From positions 32,772,534 to 32,836,533 of the forward strand of contig JAVIAB010000092.1 of NCBI GenBank assembly GCA_032433765.1: a DNA stretch of 64,000 nt. Direction: 5' to 3'. Numbering within the stretch: the first letter of the stretch is position 1; each line of letters begins with the position of its first letter. Source of the stretch: Megaustenia siamemsis (Eukaryota; Mollusca; Gastropoda; Stylommatophora; Ariophantidae). This document shows, in pieces, positions 23,447-34,467 of this stretch. A program made the translations under genes and the position numbers. The notes under the pieces were generated by a model. The model saw only the letters and a program-made list of their open reading frames with translations. It searched no databases and was not told where the DNA came from.

Positions 23447-24442
23447 CCAGTCTTTTTAGTGGTGTAAAATGAAGCCATCAGTAAAAGCAGCACTCTCTCT
23501 AGATGGAATTACAAAAAGGCAGATTGGAAAATGTATCAACAATGCACTAGCGTATTGACTAAAGATCTAAATACAGACAGAGACATGAACAAAATAGTTG
23601 ATGAATTCAGTAGACTAATAATACAAACTGCAAGTGAAACAATACCTAGAGGGGCACGCAAACAATGCAAACCATACTGGAGTAGTGAATGAGAGCAACT
23701 GCACAATGTTTTGAAAATAACTCGAAAGCAAGCAGATACTAACCCTTGCCAGGAACACTACAAGAACTATCAGCATACGCTAAGGCTAAATTTCAAAGTG
23801 CCAAACTACAAACGGAGAAGCTGAAAATGGAAAACAAAAGTCCTTGAATCTTGAACGAGACACAAGAAAAGTGTGGAAGCTTCTGAACAGCTGATTGATG
23901 GGGGTACAGAAAGGAACACCAAAATTACACTGAAGAAGGATGGAAACATCCTAACAGGTAAGCATGCAGCAAATCACTTTGCATGCTCCTTTGCAAATGA
24001 AAATAATATTGAAATTAGCCTAGAGAAACGACAAGAGATCCACTTAAAGCAACAAAATGCAAGACAAGGAGGGACCATACACGAAGTCACGGAAATACCA
24101 ATTATACAAAGAGAGCTAGAGCGGGCAATATAAAAATTAAGAATGAAAAAGTCACCAGGCAGCATGGAGTGTCCAATGAAATAATTAAGAACCTGGAAAC
24201 TGCAGCTAAAGTAAAACTACTGCAGATCTACAACATTTGCTGGATCACAGGTAGAGTGCCACAGGCATGGAGAGAAGCAATTATGATACCATTACCAAAG
24301 CAAGGAAAAGATGGTTCTACGACTATGTACCAATTATAGCACATATACTTCGTATTATTAACAAGTGTTCATTAGTGCTTTTATGAGATGTTTAATTCAG
24401 CTTCATTTTTAAAAAATTAAACTTCGCCTATCGACAAAAAAA

Positions 24443-24703
24443 GGGAGCCGCGATAGCTCAGTGGTTAGTGAACTGGACTAGAAAGGACAAGGGGTAGGGT
24501 TTGATCCCAATCGACGGCTTTCGGGTTCACCCAGCCTTAAATGGGTACCGGATTTTTTCTGGGAAAGTAAAGCAGCACGGGCGTAATACCGACCACATTA
24601 CCCAAAAATCATGTGCTGAAGGTCTGTAAAATATAGGGTCACTAACACCATATTTCTCAATACGCCACTTGGCGTGACGGGGGTACTTTACTTTTTTTTT
24701 TTA
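24443..24703 (+). mobile_element. SINE-A copy 2, full length with TSD
   Basis: Same head and body as copy 1, with the tail GGGGGTACTTTAC followed by a T-run. CTATCGACAAAAA flanks at 24,428-24,440 and 24,704-24,716. The tail differs from the (AAAT)n of copy 1, suggesting two tail subtypes. Confidence 0.95.
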
Positions 24704-24716
24704 CTATCGACAAAAA

Positions 24717-25424
24717 TATATTGTTCTTCACTCAATCTTATTTTGAATCTGCTGCATCTGTTTGGTTGACTTTGTTGTTGGAAGTTACTTTCGTGGTTTA
24801 ATTAAGGTTTTCATTAGTTCATACAACTCTAAGGATAAAATCAGTTTAACCAAACAAATTACACATTTAACTTGACGTTTCTAATCGAGATCTGTACGTA
24901 GTACAGTTTATTAGCGAATCAATTATTTCATGTTCCTCGTGGCTTTACAACCACATTATAGATTAGTTACTATTCTGTCTATTTCTCAACTAAATTTCAA
25001 CGTAGTCTGCAGCAGATAGATTATATAATCTGTATCAAAAGTAATTCTCCGCGTCTGTCACACAGATGATAAATTTTAATAAATTAAATGAACATAACGA
25101 ACAACTTCACACAACTGCAACATGAACTCAGTTTGCAAATAACATCTAAAATGAATATAGCTATTATATTATTATTGCAAATAACATCTAACATGAATAT
25201 AGTTATTATATTATTTTAGCATGGAAATTATGTCAAAGTTAAGCGTGGTGTTTTTAATAACGAAATAGCTGGCAATCTGACCTGAGTTTCATTGTGCTGA
25301 CGTCGAACAGACATTTGTGACGCAAGGATGCTGCCTTAAGACTGCAACAGTTTGGAAACAGCGTCGAACCTGCAGGAATGACAATATAAAACAAACTACT
25401 GAACCATCAGCGTGCTAGGGTTTT
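24717..25424. other. Unassigned AT-rich sequence
   Basis: Contains a short doubled AT-rich stretch (AACATCTAA and TATTATATTATT near 25,140-25,220). No gene seen. Confidence 0.4.
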
Positions 25425-25716
25425 GCCTGTCATCTGCTGAAAATGACCAAGCACCTATGGGTTTGTCTGGATATCATTTATGTCAACTAACAACAATGCC
25501 TGTCATCTGCTGAAAATGACCAAGCACCTATGGGTTTGTCTGGATATCATTTATGTCAACTAACAGCAATGCCTGTCATCTGCTGAAAACCGCCAAGCAC
25601 CTATGGGTTTGTCTGGATATCATTTATGTCAACTAACAACAATGCCTGTCATCTGCTGAAAACGACCAAGCACCTATGGGTTTGTCTGGATATCATTTAT
25701 GTCAACTAACAACAAT
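25425..25716. repeat. 73-bp tandem repeat, 4 units
   Basis: Units start at 25,425, 25,498, 25,571 and 25,644 with TGCCTGTCATCTGCTGAAAA. They differ by about one to four bases each. Confidence 0.96.
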
Positions 25717-26068
25717 GAACAGTGATTGCCGACTAGTGACATTTAAAATAAAACGTACGTTGTTCATAGTCACACTAGATTGGCTAGTTGTGCTGTCGCC
25801 GAAGACAAGGCATCGAGCGGGCGTCTTCAATGCCCTCCGAGATGAGGGAAGGGCACAATACTTCGACAACCAGGAGTCCACGTCACTCCTTCAGATGAAA
25901 GAAATAGAAGTTAAGATGAGCACCGTCAGAAAACGAGAGACTTTGTGGGCGTATAATAGGACTTATCAACCAACATTAGACTGGAGTCGTCAGTCGCTGG
26001 ACACTGCGAGACTTGCACTGAGCACCTATGGACATTTTCGGAGTGCAATGACCATGAGCCGCAAATAA
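25713..26068 (+). CDS. Unidentified open frame, possible exon
   Basis: From an ATG right after the 73-bp repeats it reads ~118 codons. The 25,800-26,068 part is more GC-rich than its surroundings and has ordinary protein composition (FNALRDEGRAQYFDNQ, KREtLWAYNRTYQ, LDTARLALSTYGHF) before a TAA. I recognise no family. The first ~30 codons look non-coding, so if real the exon may start near 25,800. It could equally be a relic of an unrecognised element. Confidence 0.25.
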
Positions 26069-26346
26069 CTCAATAATTCGTGTTCACTGTTCACAGAACT
26101 AACCGATGTCACCTGGGAAGACCAGTTTGCCCTGCCGCTTGTGGGCAGCTTACCAACGTAACTTTAGTAGCAAGAAATGTGTTTCAGGAACCCATCTTTG
26201 AATTCTTGGTTTCTCTCAAGTTGAGACAATCGGCTTTGTTGACCGTCCTAGAGCAGGCTGCTGAAGTGCTCAATGAATTTCGGTAAAGATTGTTAATATG
26301 TGTAAGGAAGAACGTTGGAGCCAGGTGTAAACAACATAGGTTTAGC

Positions 26347-26350
<4 letters not shown>

Positions 26351-26389
<39 letters not shown>
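26351..26389. repeat. (GA)n microsatellite
   Basis: About 39 bp of GA. Confidence 0.95.
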
Positions 26390-26391
<2 letters not shown>

Positions 26392-26502
26392 TATGTGTTC
26401 GTTAGTGAACAGATAGAGAAGGTGTGATAACTTGATAGAGAGTTGATGAAAAAGGAAAAAAAAAGAGTGAGATAGTTAGAATGAGAAATTAGGTAGACGA
26501 AT

Positions 26503-26505
<3 letters not shown>

Positions 26506-26553
<48 letters not shown>

Positions 26554-26570
26554 TGTGTGTGTGTGTGTTT
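26506..26570. repeat. (GA)n followed by (GT)n microsatellite
   Basis: GA tract passing into a short GT tract. Confidence 0.95.
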
Positions 26571-26724
26571 GTCTGAGACAATGAGAGAGTAGAATATGAG
26601 ACAAAATGAGCGCGAGAAAGAATCATAAAAGAAATTAATAGTGTAGTATTCTTCTTTTACTAGATTTTGCAAAAGAGATGTATAAGATAGAATTGGCTGT
26701 GTATAGTATTTGTTATAGCATTTC

Positions 26725-27225
26725 AAACAATTAAAAATATCTTATGCAACAATTCTATGTCAATAGAAATGAGATAGAGAGTTCATCGGTGCTATATAGA
26801 ACCAATTGTGACCTATGGAAGCGAATCAAAGACAGTAGACAAACAAATGAAAAGACGATTAGAGGCCACAGAGATGGGATTTCTCAGAAGAATATTGAAA
26901 GTTCCCTGGACAGCTAAAAAGACCAATGAGAAAGTTCTCAAAGAGGCCAAAACAAAAAGACATCTCCTAAAAAAACATCAGAAAGAAACAATCAACATTT
27001 TTTGGGCACATCATGAGAAGAGGAAAGTTGGAATACTTGGTTACAACTGGCAAATTAAAGGAAAGAGAGATCGCGGACGACAAAGAGAGAAAATACTAGA
27101 TAGCTTGGTGTCATGGCATGGAAAACAGTCAACAACAGAACTGATAGGATCAACTGTAGATAGAAGATTGTGGAAGGACATGATCGCCTAAGTCAACCGG
27201 TAAGGCACATGTTGATGAGGATGAT
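26725..27225 (+). mobile_element. LINE family 1b, 3' fragment
   Basis: Reads VHRCYIEPIVTYGSES, KRRLEATEMGFLRRILKVPW, then after an A-run shift KGKRDRGRQREKILDSLVSW and STVDRRLWKDMIA with a stop. A 7-A run near 26,972 puts the middle out of frame until ~27,057. Inactive. Confidence 0.88.
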
Positions 27226-27331
27226 AGTATTTGCGATAGATGTTTATATAGATCAACATGAATAAAAAGCCAGATGTGTTACACTTCCTTCTGTTATGAT
27301 GCATACAAAGCGTAACAGTAACTCCGCTTGT

Positions 27332-27336
<5 letters not shown>

Positions 27337-27402
<66 letters not shown>

Positions 27403-27403
27403 T
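27337..27403. repeat. (GA)n microsatellite
   Basis: About 67 bp of GA with one interruption. Confidence 0.96.
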
Positions 27404-27439
27404 TTTAGTGATTTTCTATTGTAATTTTTTTAAATTGTA

Positions 27440-27885
27440 AAATTGTATTATAATATTGGATATTAGCTCACTTCTTGCTTTAGCCTCTTTCAGAACGTTT
27501 TCATTACTCTTCTTAGCTGTCCATGGTATTCTCAACATTTTTCTGCAAAACCACATTTCTATAGCCTCCAGTGATTTTCTTGTATGTTGTCCTGTTGTCC
27601 ATGATTCACATCAATATGTTAAAACTGGTTCTACATAACATTTAAGAACTCATTTTCTTGTTTCCATTGTCAAAAATGGGTTGCACAGTATCTTCATCAG
27701 TTTTTGGAAAGCTGCTTTTACCTGAGCTATCCTGCATCTCACCTCTGTTATATATTTACCACCTGAGGTTTACATTGTTCCCAGATATTTTAATTCATTT
27801 ACCTGTTTTAATATTGTTCCACTTGTCTTTGTTGTGCAGTGTGGTAAAGTATTTTTCTTTGTTGCTATCATTACTTCTGCTACAA
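27440..27885 (-). mobile_element. LINE family 1a, internal fragment
   Basis: The minus strand gives VNELKYLGTM near its start, EVRCRIAQVKAAFQK, VKTGS in place of TYGCES, and RMLRIPW-like and EVLKEAK-like blocks, ending within the C-terminal region without the terminal block. It directly abuts a family 3 LINE end, so the join is chimeric or an insertion edge. Confidence 0.78.
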
Positions 27886-28078
27886 ATTTTAGACGAATGT
27901 AAACGTGACATGAAGACTCTAAACATAGAAACTGCAGTCTGGGGAACTGCAGATTTTGAAAACGCACTCTAATGCTCCAATTCAAACAAAAAGCAGACAT
28001 TCCGTAGAAGAGAATACACGGTGAAAGAAAATAAAAAACAAATAACATTTCATATAGTCAAATTCAAAATTAATAGTC
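27886..28078 (+). mobile_element. LINE family 3, decayed 3' end
   Basis: Matches the last ~190 bp of the 30.85-34.49 kb element: DECKRDMKTLNI, a damaged AAWEDIAAD block, EENTR and the KITF codons, with an internal deletion and stops. The terminal sequence then continues as a tandem array. Confidence 0.82.
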
Positions 28079-28745
28079 AATCATGACTGACGGAGGCTAC
28101 TACTACAAAATCCTTTATCAAATATGACTGACGGAGGCTACTACTACAAATTCTTAGTCTACTCTGACTGACGGAGGCCACTACTACAAATTCTTAGTCT
28201 ACTCTGACTGACGGAGGCCACTACTACAAATTCTTAATCTACTCTGACTGACGGAGGCTACTACTACAAATTCTTAGTCTACTCTGACTGACGGAGGCCA
28301 CTACTACAAAATCCATAGTCAACTATGACTGACGGAGGCTACTACTACAAAATCCACAGTCAACAATGACTGACGGAGGCTACTACTATAAATCCATAGT
28401 CAACAATGACTGACGGAGGCTACTACTACAAAATCCATAGTCAACTATGACTGACGGAGACTACTACTACAAAATCCATAGTCAACAATGACTGACGGAG
28501 GCTACTACTACAAAATCCATAGTCAACTATGACTGACGGAGGCTACTACTACAAAATCCATAGTCAACTATGACTGACGGAGGCTACTACTACAAAATCC
28601 ATAGTCAACTATGACTGACGGAGGCTACTACTACAAAATCCATAGTCAACTATGACTGACGGAGGCTACTACTACAAAATCCATAGTCAACAATGACTGA
28701 CGGAGGCTACTACTATAAATCCATAGTCAACAATGACTGACAGAG
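28079..28745 (+). repeat. ~40-bp array of the LINE family 3 terminus, ~17 units
   Basis: Each unit holds ATGACTGACGGAGGCTACTA and usually ATCCATAGTCAACT. Both are the final bases of LINE family 3 at 34,463-34,492 and 43,944-43,974. Early units are more diverged (TTCTTAGTCTACTC) and later ones nearly identical. A decayed family 3 3' end lies directly upstream in the expected orientation, so the array grew from an inserted element's own terminus. Confidence 0.95.
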
Positions 28746-29285
28746 GCTCCTACTAGTAGTCATCTTCACACCAGATCGCCTTACTCCTCCACAAAAAATC
28801 TCTGACACCAAATTGTGTAGGTCGACGAACTTCGAAACTGTGTGTTTTATAAATTCGCTACAAATGAGAACAAAACCTGGAACCACGTGGTCAAGTAGGC
28901 GAGAGCACCAACCATGGTTGAATCACTGAACCTGGTGCAGCTGCAAAGGTATCATTTCCTTTCAGAGTATACAGGTACAGGCTCTACCGGCAGCCGAGTT
29001 ACAAGCTGTCAGCGACCCACAGCTGTTGACTTGAGGATCGGTGAACCAGAACCATCTAGACCCTACCCCACCTCTACGTGGTGCCTCCAGAAACAGACTA
29101 ACCTGTCTAGTATGGTCAAGTGAGTAGGAATCGAAGAGGGGAGACAACCCGGTTCTCAAAAATAACATGCTGAAGTCGGATTGGTGGGTCGAAATGCGCA
29201 AATATCAGAGTTCTACTGCAAACCACAAAACGAAGCATCTACACCCCTTAACGCCCTTTTATTGGCGGATGATTAAGATGTTATA
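28746..29285. other. Unassigned sequence
   Basis: Starts with TCACACCAGATCGCCTTACT, similar to TCACACCAGGCCGCCTTTAT at 34,514 after the full-length family 3 LINE. No gene recognised. Confidence 0.4.
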
Positions 29286-30252
29286 TCCTAGTGTGCATGT
29301 CTATGTTAGTCACATCTCATATCTTTGTGTGTGCATGTCTATGTTAGTCACATCTCATATCTTTGTGTGTGCATGTCTATGTTAGTCACATCTCATATCT
29401 TTGTGTGTGCGTGTCTATGTTAGTCACATCTCATACCTTTGTGTGTGCGTGTCTATGTTAGTCACATCTCATACCTTTGTGTGTGCGTGTCTATGTTAGT
29501 CACATCTCATACCTTTGTGTGTGCGTGTCTATGTTAGTCACATCTCATACCTTTGTGTGTGCGTGTCTATGTTAGTCACATCTCATACCTTTGTGTGTGC
29601 GTGTCTATGTTAGTCACATCTCATACCTTTGTGTGTGCATGTCTATGTTAGTCATGTCTCATATACTTGTGTGTATGTCCACGCTAGTCACATCTCATAT
29701 CTTCGTGTGAGTCTGTCTGTGTTAGTCATGTCTCATATCTTTGTGTGTTTGTGCTTAGTCATATCTCATATTTTTGAGTGTGTCTGTGTTAGTCACATCT
29801 CATATCTTAGTGTGTGTGTGTGTGTGTGTGTGCGCGTGCGCGTGTGTGTGTGTGTGTGTTAGTCATATCTCATATCTTGGTGTATGTCAGTGTTAGTCAT
29901 GCCTCATATCGTTGTGTGCATGTTAGTTTTAGTCACATCTAGTGACCCGGGCAGATGGTGCTCGTAAACTTGGGAGGGCCGACCATCTAAGGGCAGAATC
30001 CCCTACAGAAAAGACAATCTGCTGCCTTGCAGGAAGATCGGGGACAATCAAAGGCTAAGGAAAGCAAACCTGAATAAAATGCTGGCTGAAATCGGATGCA
30101 CTGGGCCACTGTGTGCGCAGAACACAGTTCAACGTTTTAACAGGTACTCAAGCAGAGGGTATCTAACAGACTATAATTATTATGTCAATTCCCTTAAACA
30201 GACAGCTGTCTTCATTTGAGAGTTGGAATCCTACTCTGATTGAGTCCTGATC

Positions 30253-30305
<53 letters not shown>
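29286..30305 (+). mobile_element. Repeat E, copy 2: minisatellite, body, (AG)n
   Basis: A ~38-bp minisatellite (TTAGTCACATCTCATACCTT plus TGTGTGTGCGTGTCTATG, 29,290-29,940) is followed by a ~310 bp body and (AG)n at 30,256-30,304. The whole order is the mirror of 12,716-13,870. Two copies in opposite orientation with the same architecture define a mobile unit. Confidence 0.85.
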
Positions 30306-30307
<2 letters not shown>

Positions 30308-30679
30308 TCGGCTGAACGCAAACAAACTTTTACAAATAACGGGAGATATGCATTGCAGATTTAATGTTTTCCACATTAGGGAGGGGGTTTGCTGCTGTAA
30401 AGCCGGGGTCGACTGGGGGAAAAACAGAAGACAAATAAAAAGGCTGCCTACAATTTTACACTGCGGGCAATTGTCGACAATTTGGCTAAAAGTCTTCCTT
30501 CAGAAACACAAGCAAATAAATAAAAATAAACGTAAAAAGTAGTATAAGTAAACAATGAGAAAGAACCAAGTTGAACAGATTATTTTTTTAAAATATGTAT
30601 ATACAGGTTACCTCCCTTGTCTTGCCAGGTGTATGGGAAATATGCCGCTAGTGACCATATTTATTTTATGACTGCAGCA
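30306..30679. other. Unassigned sequence
   Basis: No supported feature. Confidence 0.4.
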
Positions 30680-30825
30680 TATATTTTGGGTGATATGGTC
30701 GACTACAGCACATTTTTTGGGTGATATGGTCGACTACAACACATTTTTTGGGTGATATGGTCGACTACAACACATTTTTTGGGTGATATGGTCGACTACA
30801 GCACATTTTTTGGATGATGTGGTCG
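30680..30825. repeat. ~40-bp minisatellite, 4 units
   Basis: Units contain TTTTTTGGGTGATATGGTCG followed by ACTACA. The last unit is diverged and leads into (TA)n. Confidence 0.93.
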
Positions 30826-30849
30826 ATATATATATATATATATATATAT
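30826..30849. repeat. (TA)n at the 5' edge of LINE family 3
   Basis: A short TA run. A similar run follows the LINE at ~34,491-34,510, so the element sits between two TA tracts. Confidence 0.9.
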
Positions 30850-31102
30850 GGCGATACAGAGGGTAGGGTGAATTAGTTGCGTGGGGCAGCTAATTCTATA
30901 AAATGCCCCAAATGCCCTATGACGTTTTCGTCGGCGAATCGGAGGCACCCTCTAACCTCCTCCCCGGGTAGGTGCGACCCGTCAGCCTAAAGATGGCAAC
31001 GCATCTAGGAGAAGGTCAACTCCGATTATAAACCCCCGCTGTCTAGCAGGTACCCGTTCACGGAATAGACTTCGGGAGTAAACCCTGAGGAAAAATCCGG
31101 AG

Positions 31103-31915
31103 ATGGAGTCCCTAAGGCAGTCCAGTGTTGATTTCAACATTGCTCTGGCAACTCCTGCGGCGCAGTTGGCACCAAACTGTTCTTGCCCTGCTAGACCTTT
31201 GGATCGCTCGGCTGCGTGGAGAGAAGAAACATGTTGCATGGGCAACAACTTGTCTCTTTCTTTGTATGCCCTAGCTCGCGCCCTGGAGAGGACACTCCAG
31301 AATCGCCATTTTGGTGTCGACAGGATATCATCCACACCTGCCACACAAGTGAAACCAACAATTAAGAAACTCAACCTACGTTTGGGTTGCTGGAACGTCC
31401 GCACAATGCAAACTAGCCTATCTGACCATTTGCGTGATATAAACGACGTTAGAAAGACAGCCATAATCAATAATGAACTGAAAAGACTTCAAGTGGATAT
31501 AGCCGCACTTCAAGAGACACGTTTGGCAGGAACAGGCATGCTGAACGAGGCGGACTACGTGTTCTATTGGCAAGGAAAGAGCAGCGACGATATCAGAGAA
31601 CACGGTGTGGGATTTGCTGTGAAAAAATCTCTAAAAGGTCTGGTTACACTCGGTCAGAATGCAGCAGAGCGGATACTAACACTTCACCTCAATACAACAA
31701 CAGGACCAGTTACACTTATAAGTGTATACGCTCCGACCTTGTGCTCGTCATCTGAAACCAAGGACAATATCTACGAAAATTTGACAGAAGTCATGGAAAG
31801 TATACCAGGACAAGATCACATTATTCTACTGGGGGATTTCAATGCTAGAATTGGCGCAGACCACAGTTCGTGGCCAACCTGCCTCGGTCGCTTTGGAGTT
31901 GGTAAATTAAATTAA
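31103..31915 (+). pseudogene. LINE family 3 N-terminal frame (endonuclease)
   Basis: 270 codons. The first ~90 residues have no known domain. Residues ~92-270 form the apurinic/apyrimidinic-type endonuclease: WNVRTM (strand 1), QETRL (catalytic Glu), SVYAPT and GDFNARIG (Asp/Asn). This domain nicks target DNA to start reverse transcription. The stop after GVGKLN interrupts the domain: the following NGQRLLEF codons still match the expected reading for ~60 bp in the same frame before a T-run shift. Confidence 0.9.
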
Positions 31916-31938
31916 AACGGCCAACGACTTCTAGAGTT

Positions 31939-34467
31939 TTGCGCCTATCAAAACCTGTGCGTCACAAATACTTTTTTTTCAAAACCAAGCCTCAGCATAA
32001 AGTATCTTGGAGACACCCACGATCGAAACACTGGCACCAGCTGGACTTGATACTTGTCAGACGCCCTTTCCTCAAATCTGTAATTCACACACGGTCACAC
32101 CACAGTGCAGACTGTGACTCGGATCATTCTCTAGTCTGTTGCAAACTCAAGTTACTGCCCAGGAGGTTCCACTATACCAGGCAGCCAAAGAAGAGACCTC
32201 GCATAGACACTAGCAAGCTAACACATTCTGGATTGGTCGAGCAGTGCAACAAGACCCTCAAGGAGTCGCAAAGCGCTCATGAACACTACAACAGCGCTGT
32301 GGAAAAATGGGAGCATCTCCGCAAAGTCATCTACAACAACGCGGTTAGCATCCTCGGAAAACTGATACTTAAGTCTCACGATTGGTTTGAAGCCAACTCC
32401 CATGTTATGACACCCGTAATTGAAGCTAAACGCACAGCCTTCTTAGATCACAAGCGCGCACCTAATGCAAATACTCTGCAGGCTATTAAAATGACCAGAA
32501 ACAAAGTCCAGCAAACAGCTCGAAGCTGTGCTAATGAGTACTGGCTCCAGCTTAGCGACTGCATCCAGATTGCATCTCAAACTGGAAACCTAAAAGTAAT
32601 GTATGATGGCATAAAGAAAGCCCTTGGGCCAACAAAATGCACTATTGCCCCACTAAAGTCATCCACTGGGGAGAAAATAACAGATAGAAGCAAACAGATG
32701 GAAAGATGGGTGGAACATTATTCTTCACTTTATTCAATAGAAAACACTGTTGCATCAAACGCCCTCGACGCCATACAATGTCTCCCACCTATGGAAGAGT
32801 TGGACATTGAACCAACCGTAGAGGAACTTAGCAAGGCCACAGATAGCTTGACCACAGGCAAGGCTCCAGGACAAGATGGGATCCCTCCCGATCTGATTAA
32901 ATCCTGCAAAAGTGCTTTATTACATTCCCTGCTTGAAGTGCTACATCTACGCTGGAATGAGAAAGCCATTCCTCAAGATATGAGAGACTCCGTGATTGTA
33001 ACTCTCTACAAAAATAAAGGAGATAGAAGCGACTGCAACAACTACAGAGGCATCTCCTTACTCAGCATAGTCGGCAAGACCTTCGCCAGAGTCATCTTAG
33101 GAAGGCTACAAAAACTCGCAGAACGCGTATATCCTGAATCGCAATGCGGCTTCAGATCCGGAAGATCAACTGCAAACATGATTTTCTCCTTACGTCTACT
33201 TCAAGAAAAATCTAGAGAACAGAAAAAGCCTCTCTTCATAGCCTTTATCGACCTTACAAAGGCATTTGACCTTGTCAGCAGAGAAGGTCTTTTCAAAATA
33301 CTTTCCAAAATAGGCTGCCCACATACTCTACTGTCGCTAGTCAAATCGTTTCATGAGGACATGAAGGGCACCATCCAATATGACGGCAGCACATCACAAC
33401 CCTTCGGCATACGCAGCGGTGTCAAGCAAGGATGCGTTCTTGCTCCAACTCTATTTGGAATCTTCTTCGCTGTTCTGTTAAAACGTGCATTCTCACATGC
33501 AAATGAAGGTGTCTATCTGCATACTAGATCCGATGGCCGACTGTTCAACATCTCAAGACTAAAGGCAATATCTAAGGTCAGACATATCTATATTAGAGAT
33601 CTGTTATTTGCTGACGACGCTGCACTTGTCACGCAAAGTCAGGAAGAACTCCAGAGCATGATACATCGCTTTGCACATGCCTGCCGAGACTTCGGTCTAA
33701 CAATAAGTTTGCAGAAAACTAACATACTCGGCCAGGACACCGAAGCAACACCTGAAATCTCTATCGACAACTATAAACTTGATATCGTGCGGCAGTATAA
33801 CTACCTGGGGTCCATCATCAGCGACAGACTATCTTTAGATACAGAAATTGACACTCGTATTGGTAAAGCTGCTACCACCTTTGCCCGTCTTTCTAAGCGT
33901 GTCTGGCAAAACAGCAAACTGACAATTAAAACAAAATCTGCAGTGTACAATGCCTGCATAATTAGTATCCTCCTGTATGGCAGCGAATCTTGGACAACCT
34001 ATGTAAAGCAGGAGAGGAGGCTAAATGCATTCCATATGCGATGTCTACGCCGTATTCTTGGTATCACCTGGAAGGATAAAGTGACAAACGTGGAGGTCCT
34101 GACTCGCACAGGCCTACCGAATATCTACACGCTGCTCAAACAACGTAGGTTACGCTGGCTTGGCCATGTACACCGTATGAAAGATGGCCGCGTACCAAAA
34201 GATATACTCTACGGACAACTGGCATATGGTAAAAGAACTAGGGGGCGCCCAAAACTTCGATTTGTAGATGTGTGTAAACGTGACATGAAGACTCTGAACA
34301 TAAACCCTGCAGCATGGGAAGACATAGCTGCAGACCGCAATCTCTGGAAACACACTCTAAAGGTTAACCTCAAAGAAGAAGCAGACAGATTCATGGAGAA
34401 AGAGAATACACGGCGAAAGAAAAGAAAGGGAAAAATAACATTTCTAGGGGCGCTGAAAAATCCATAG
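31939..34467 (+). CDS. LINE family 3 reverse transcriptase frame
   Basis: 842 codons. Only the region after ~32,000 is in the natural frame; the first ~15 codons are an artefact of the frameshift. The end of the endonuclease (HWHQLDLIL, DSDHSLVCCK) is followed by a linker and RT from ~residue 290 (GKAPGQDGIPPDLI) through FADD (residues 557-560) to the C-terminal zinc-less tail. The RT part looks intact. The copy at 42.4 kb is very close, so the family was active recently. Confidence 0.93.
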   Translation: MRLSKPVRHKYFFFKTKPQHKVSWRHPRSKHWHQLDLILVRRPFLKSVIHTRSHHSADCDSDHSLVCCKLKLLPRRFHYTRQPKKRPRIDTSKLTHSGLVEQCNKTLKESQSAHEHYNSAVEKWEHLRKVIYNNAVSILGKLILKSHDWFEANSHVMTPVIEAKRTAFLDHKRAPNANTLQAIKMTRNKVQQTARSCANEYWLQLSDCIQIASQTGNLKVMYDGIKKALGPTKCTIAPLKSSTGEKITDRSKQMERWVEHYSSLYSIENTVASNALDAIQCLPPMEELDIEPTVEELSKATDSLTTGKAPGQDGIPPDLIKSCKSALLHSLLEVLHLRWNEKAIPQDMRDSVIVTLYKNKGDRSDCNNYRGISLLSIVGKTFARVILGRLQKLAERVYPESQCGFRSGRSTANMIFSLRLLQEKSREQKKPLFIAFIDLTKAFDLVSREGLFKILSKIGCPHTLLSLVKSFHEDMKGTIQYDGSTSQPFGIRSGVKQGCVLAPTLFGIFFAVLLKRAFSHANEGVYLHTRSDGRLFNISRLKAISKVRHIYIRDLLFADDAALVTQSQEELQSMIHRFAHACRDFGLTISLQKTNILGQDTEATPEISIDNYKLDIVRQYNYLGSIISDRLSLDTEIDTRIGKAATTFARLSKRVWQNSKLTIKTKSAVYNACIISILLYGSESWTTYVKQERRLNAFHMRCLRRILGITWKDKVTNVEVLTRTGLPNIYTLLKQRRLRWLGHVHRMKDGRVPKDILYGQLAYGKRTRGRPKLRFVDVCKRDMKTLNINPAAWEDIAADRNLWKHTLKVNLKEEADRFMEKENTRRKKRKGKITFLGALKNP

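Larger units (their letters stand above)
20560..24345 (+). pseudogene. LINE family 4 (Jockey-like), 5' half, split by two insertions
   Basis: Three pieces are co-linear in one degraded element. Piece 1 (20,560-20,777) reads WNAEGINSKRDG, QETHPNKD and KGGILTLVKN, the start of an apurinic-type endonuclease. Piece 2 (22,449-22,865) resumes at NNINACQFEVY and reads DDSGLILLNQ, DPPTCYSRSWHT and GGSYHRPVF, the endonuclease C-terminus. Piece 3 (23,458-24,345) reads RWNYKKADWKMYQQ, ASETIPRGARKQ, SLNLERDTRKVWKLL and KKSPGS, leading toward the RT domain but stopping short of its motifs. Stops and frameshifts throughout. Both interrupting insertions have target-site duplications. Confidence 0.88.

Noticed and set aside
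31103..34467. Annotation as a host craniofacial-development or endonuclease gene
   Set aside because: Endonuclease plus reverse transcriptase in one frame, a very short 3' UTR and a second truncated copy show that it is a LINE.
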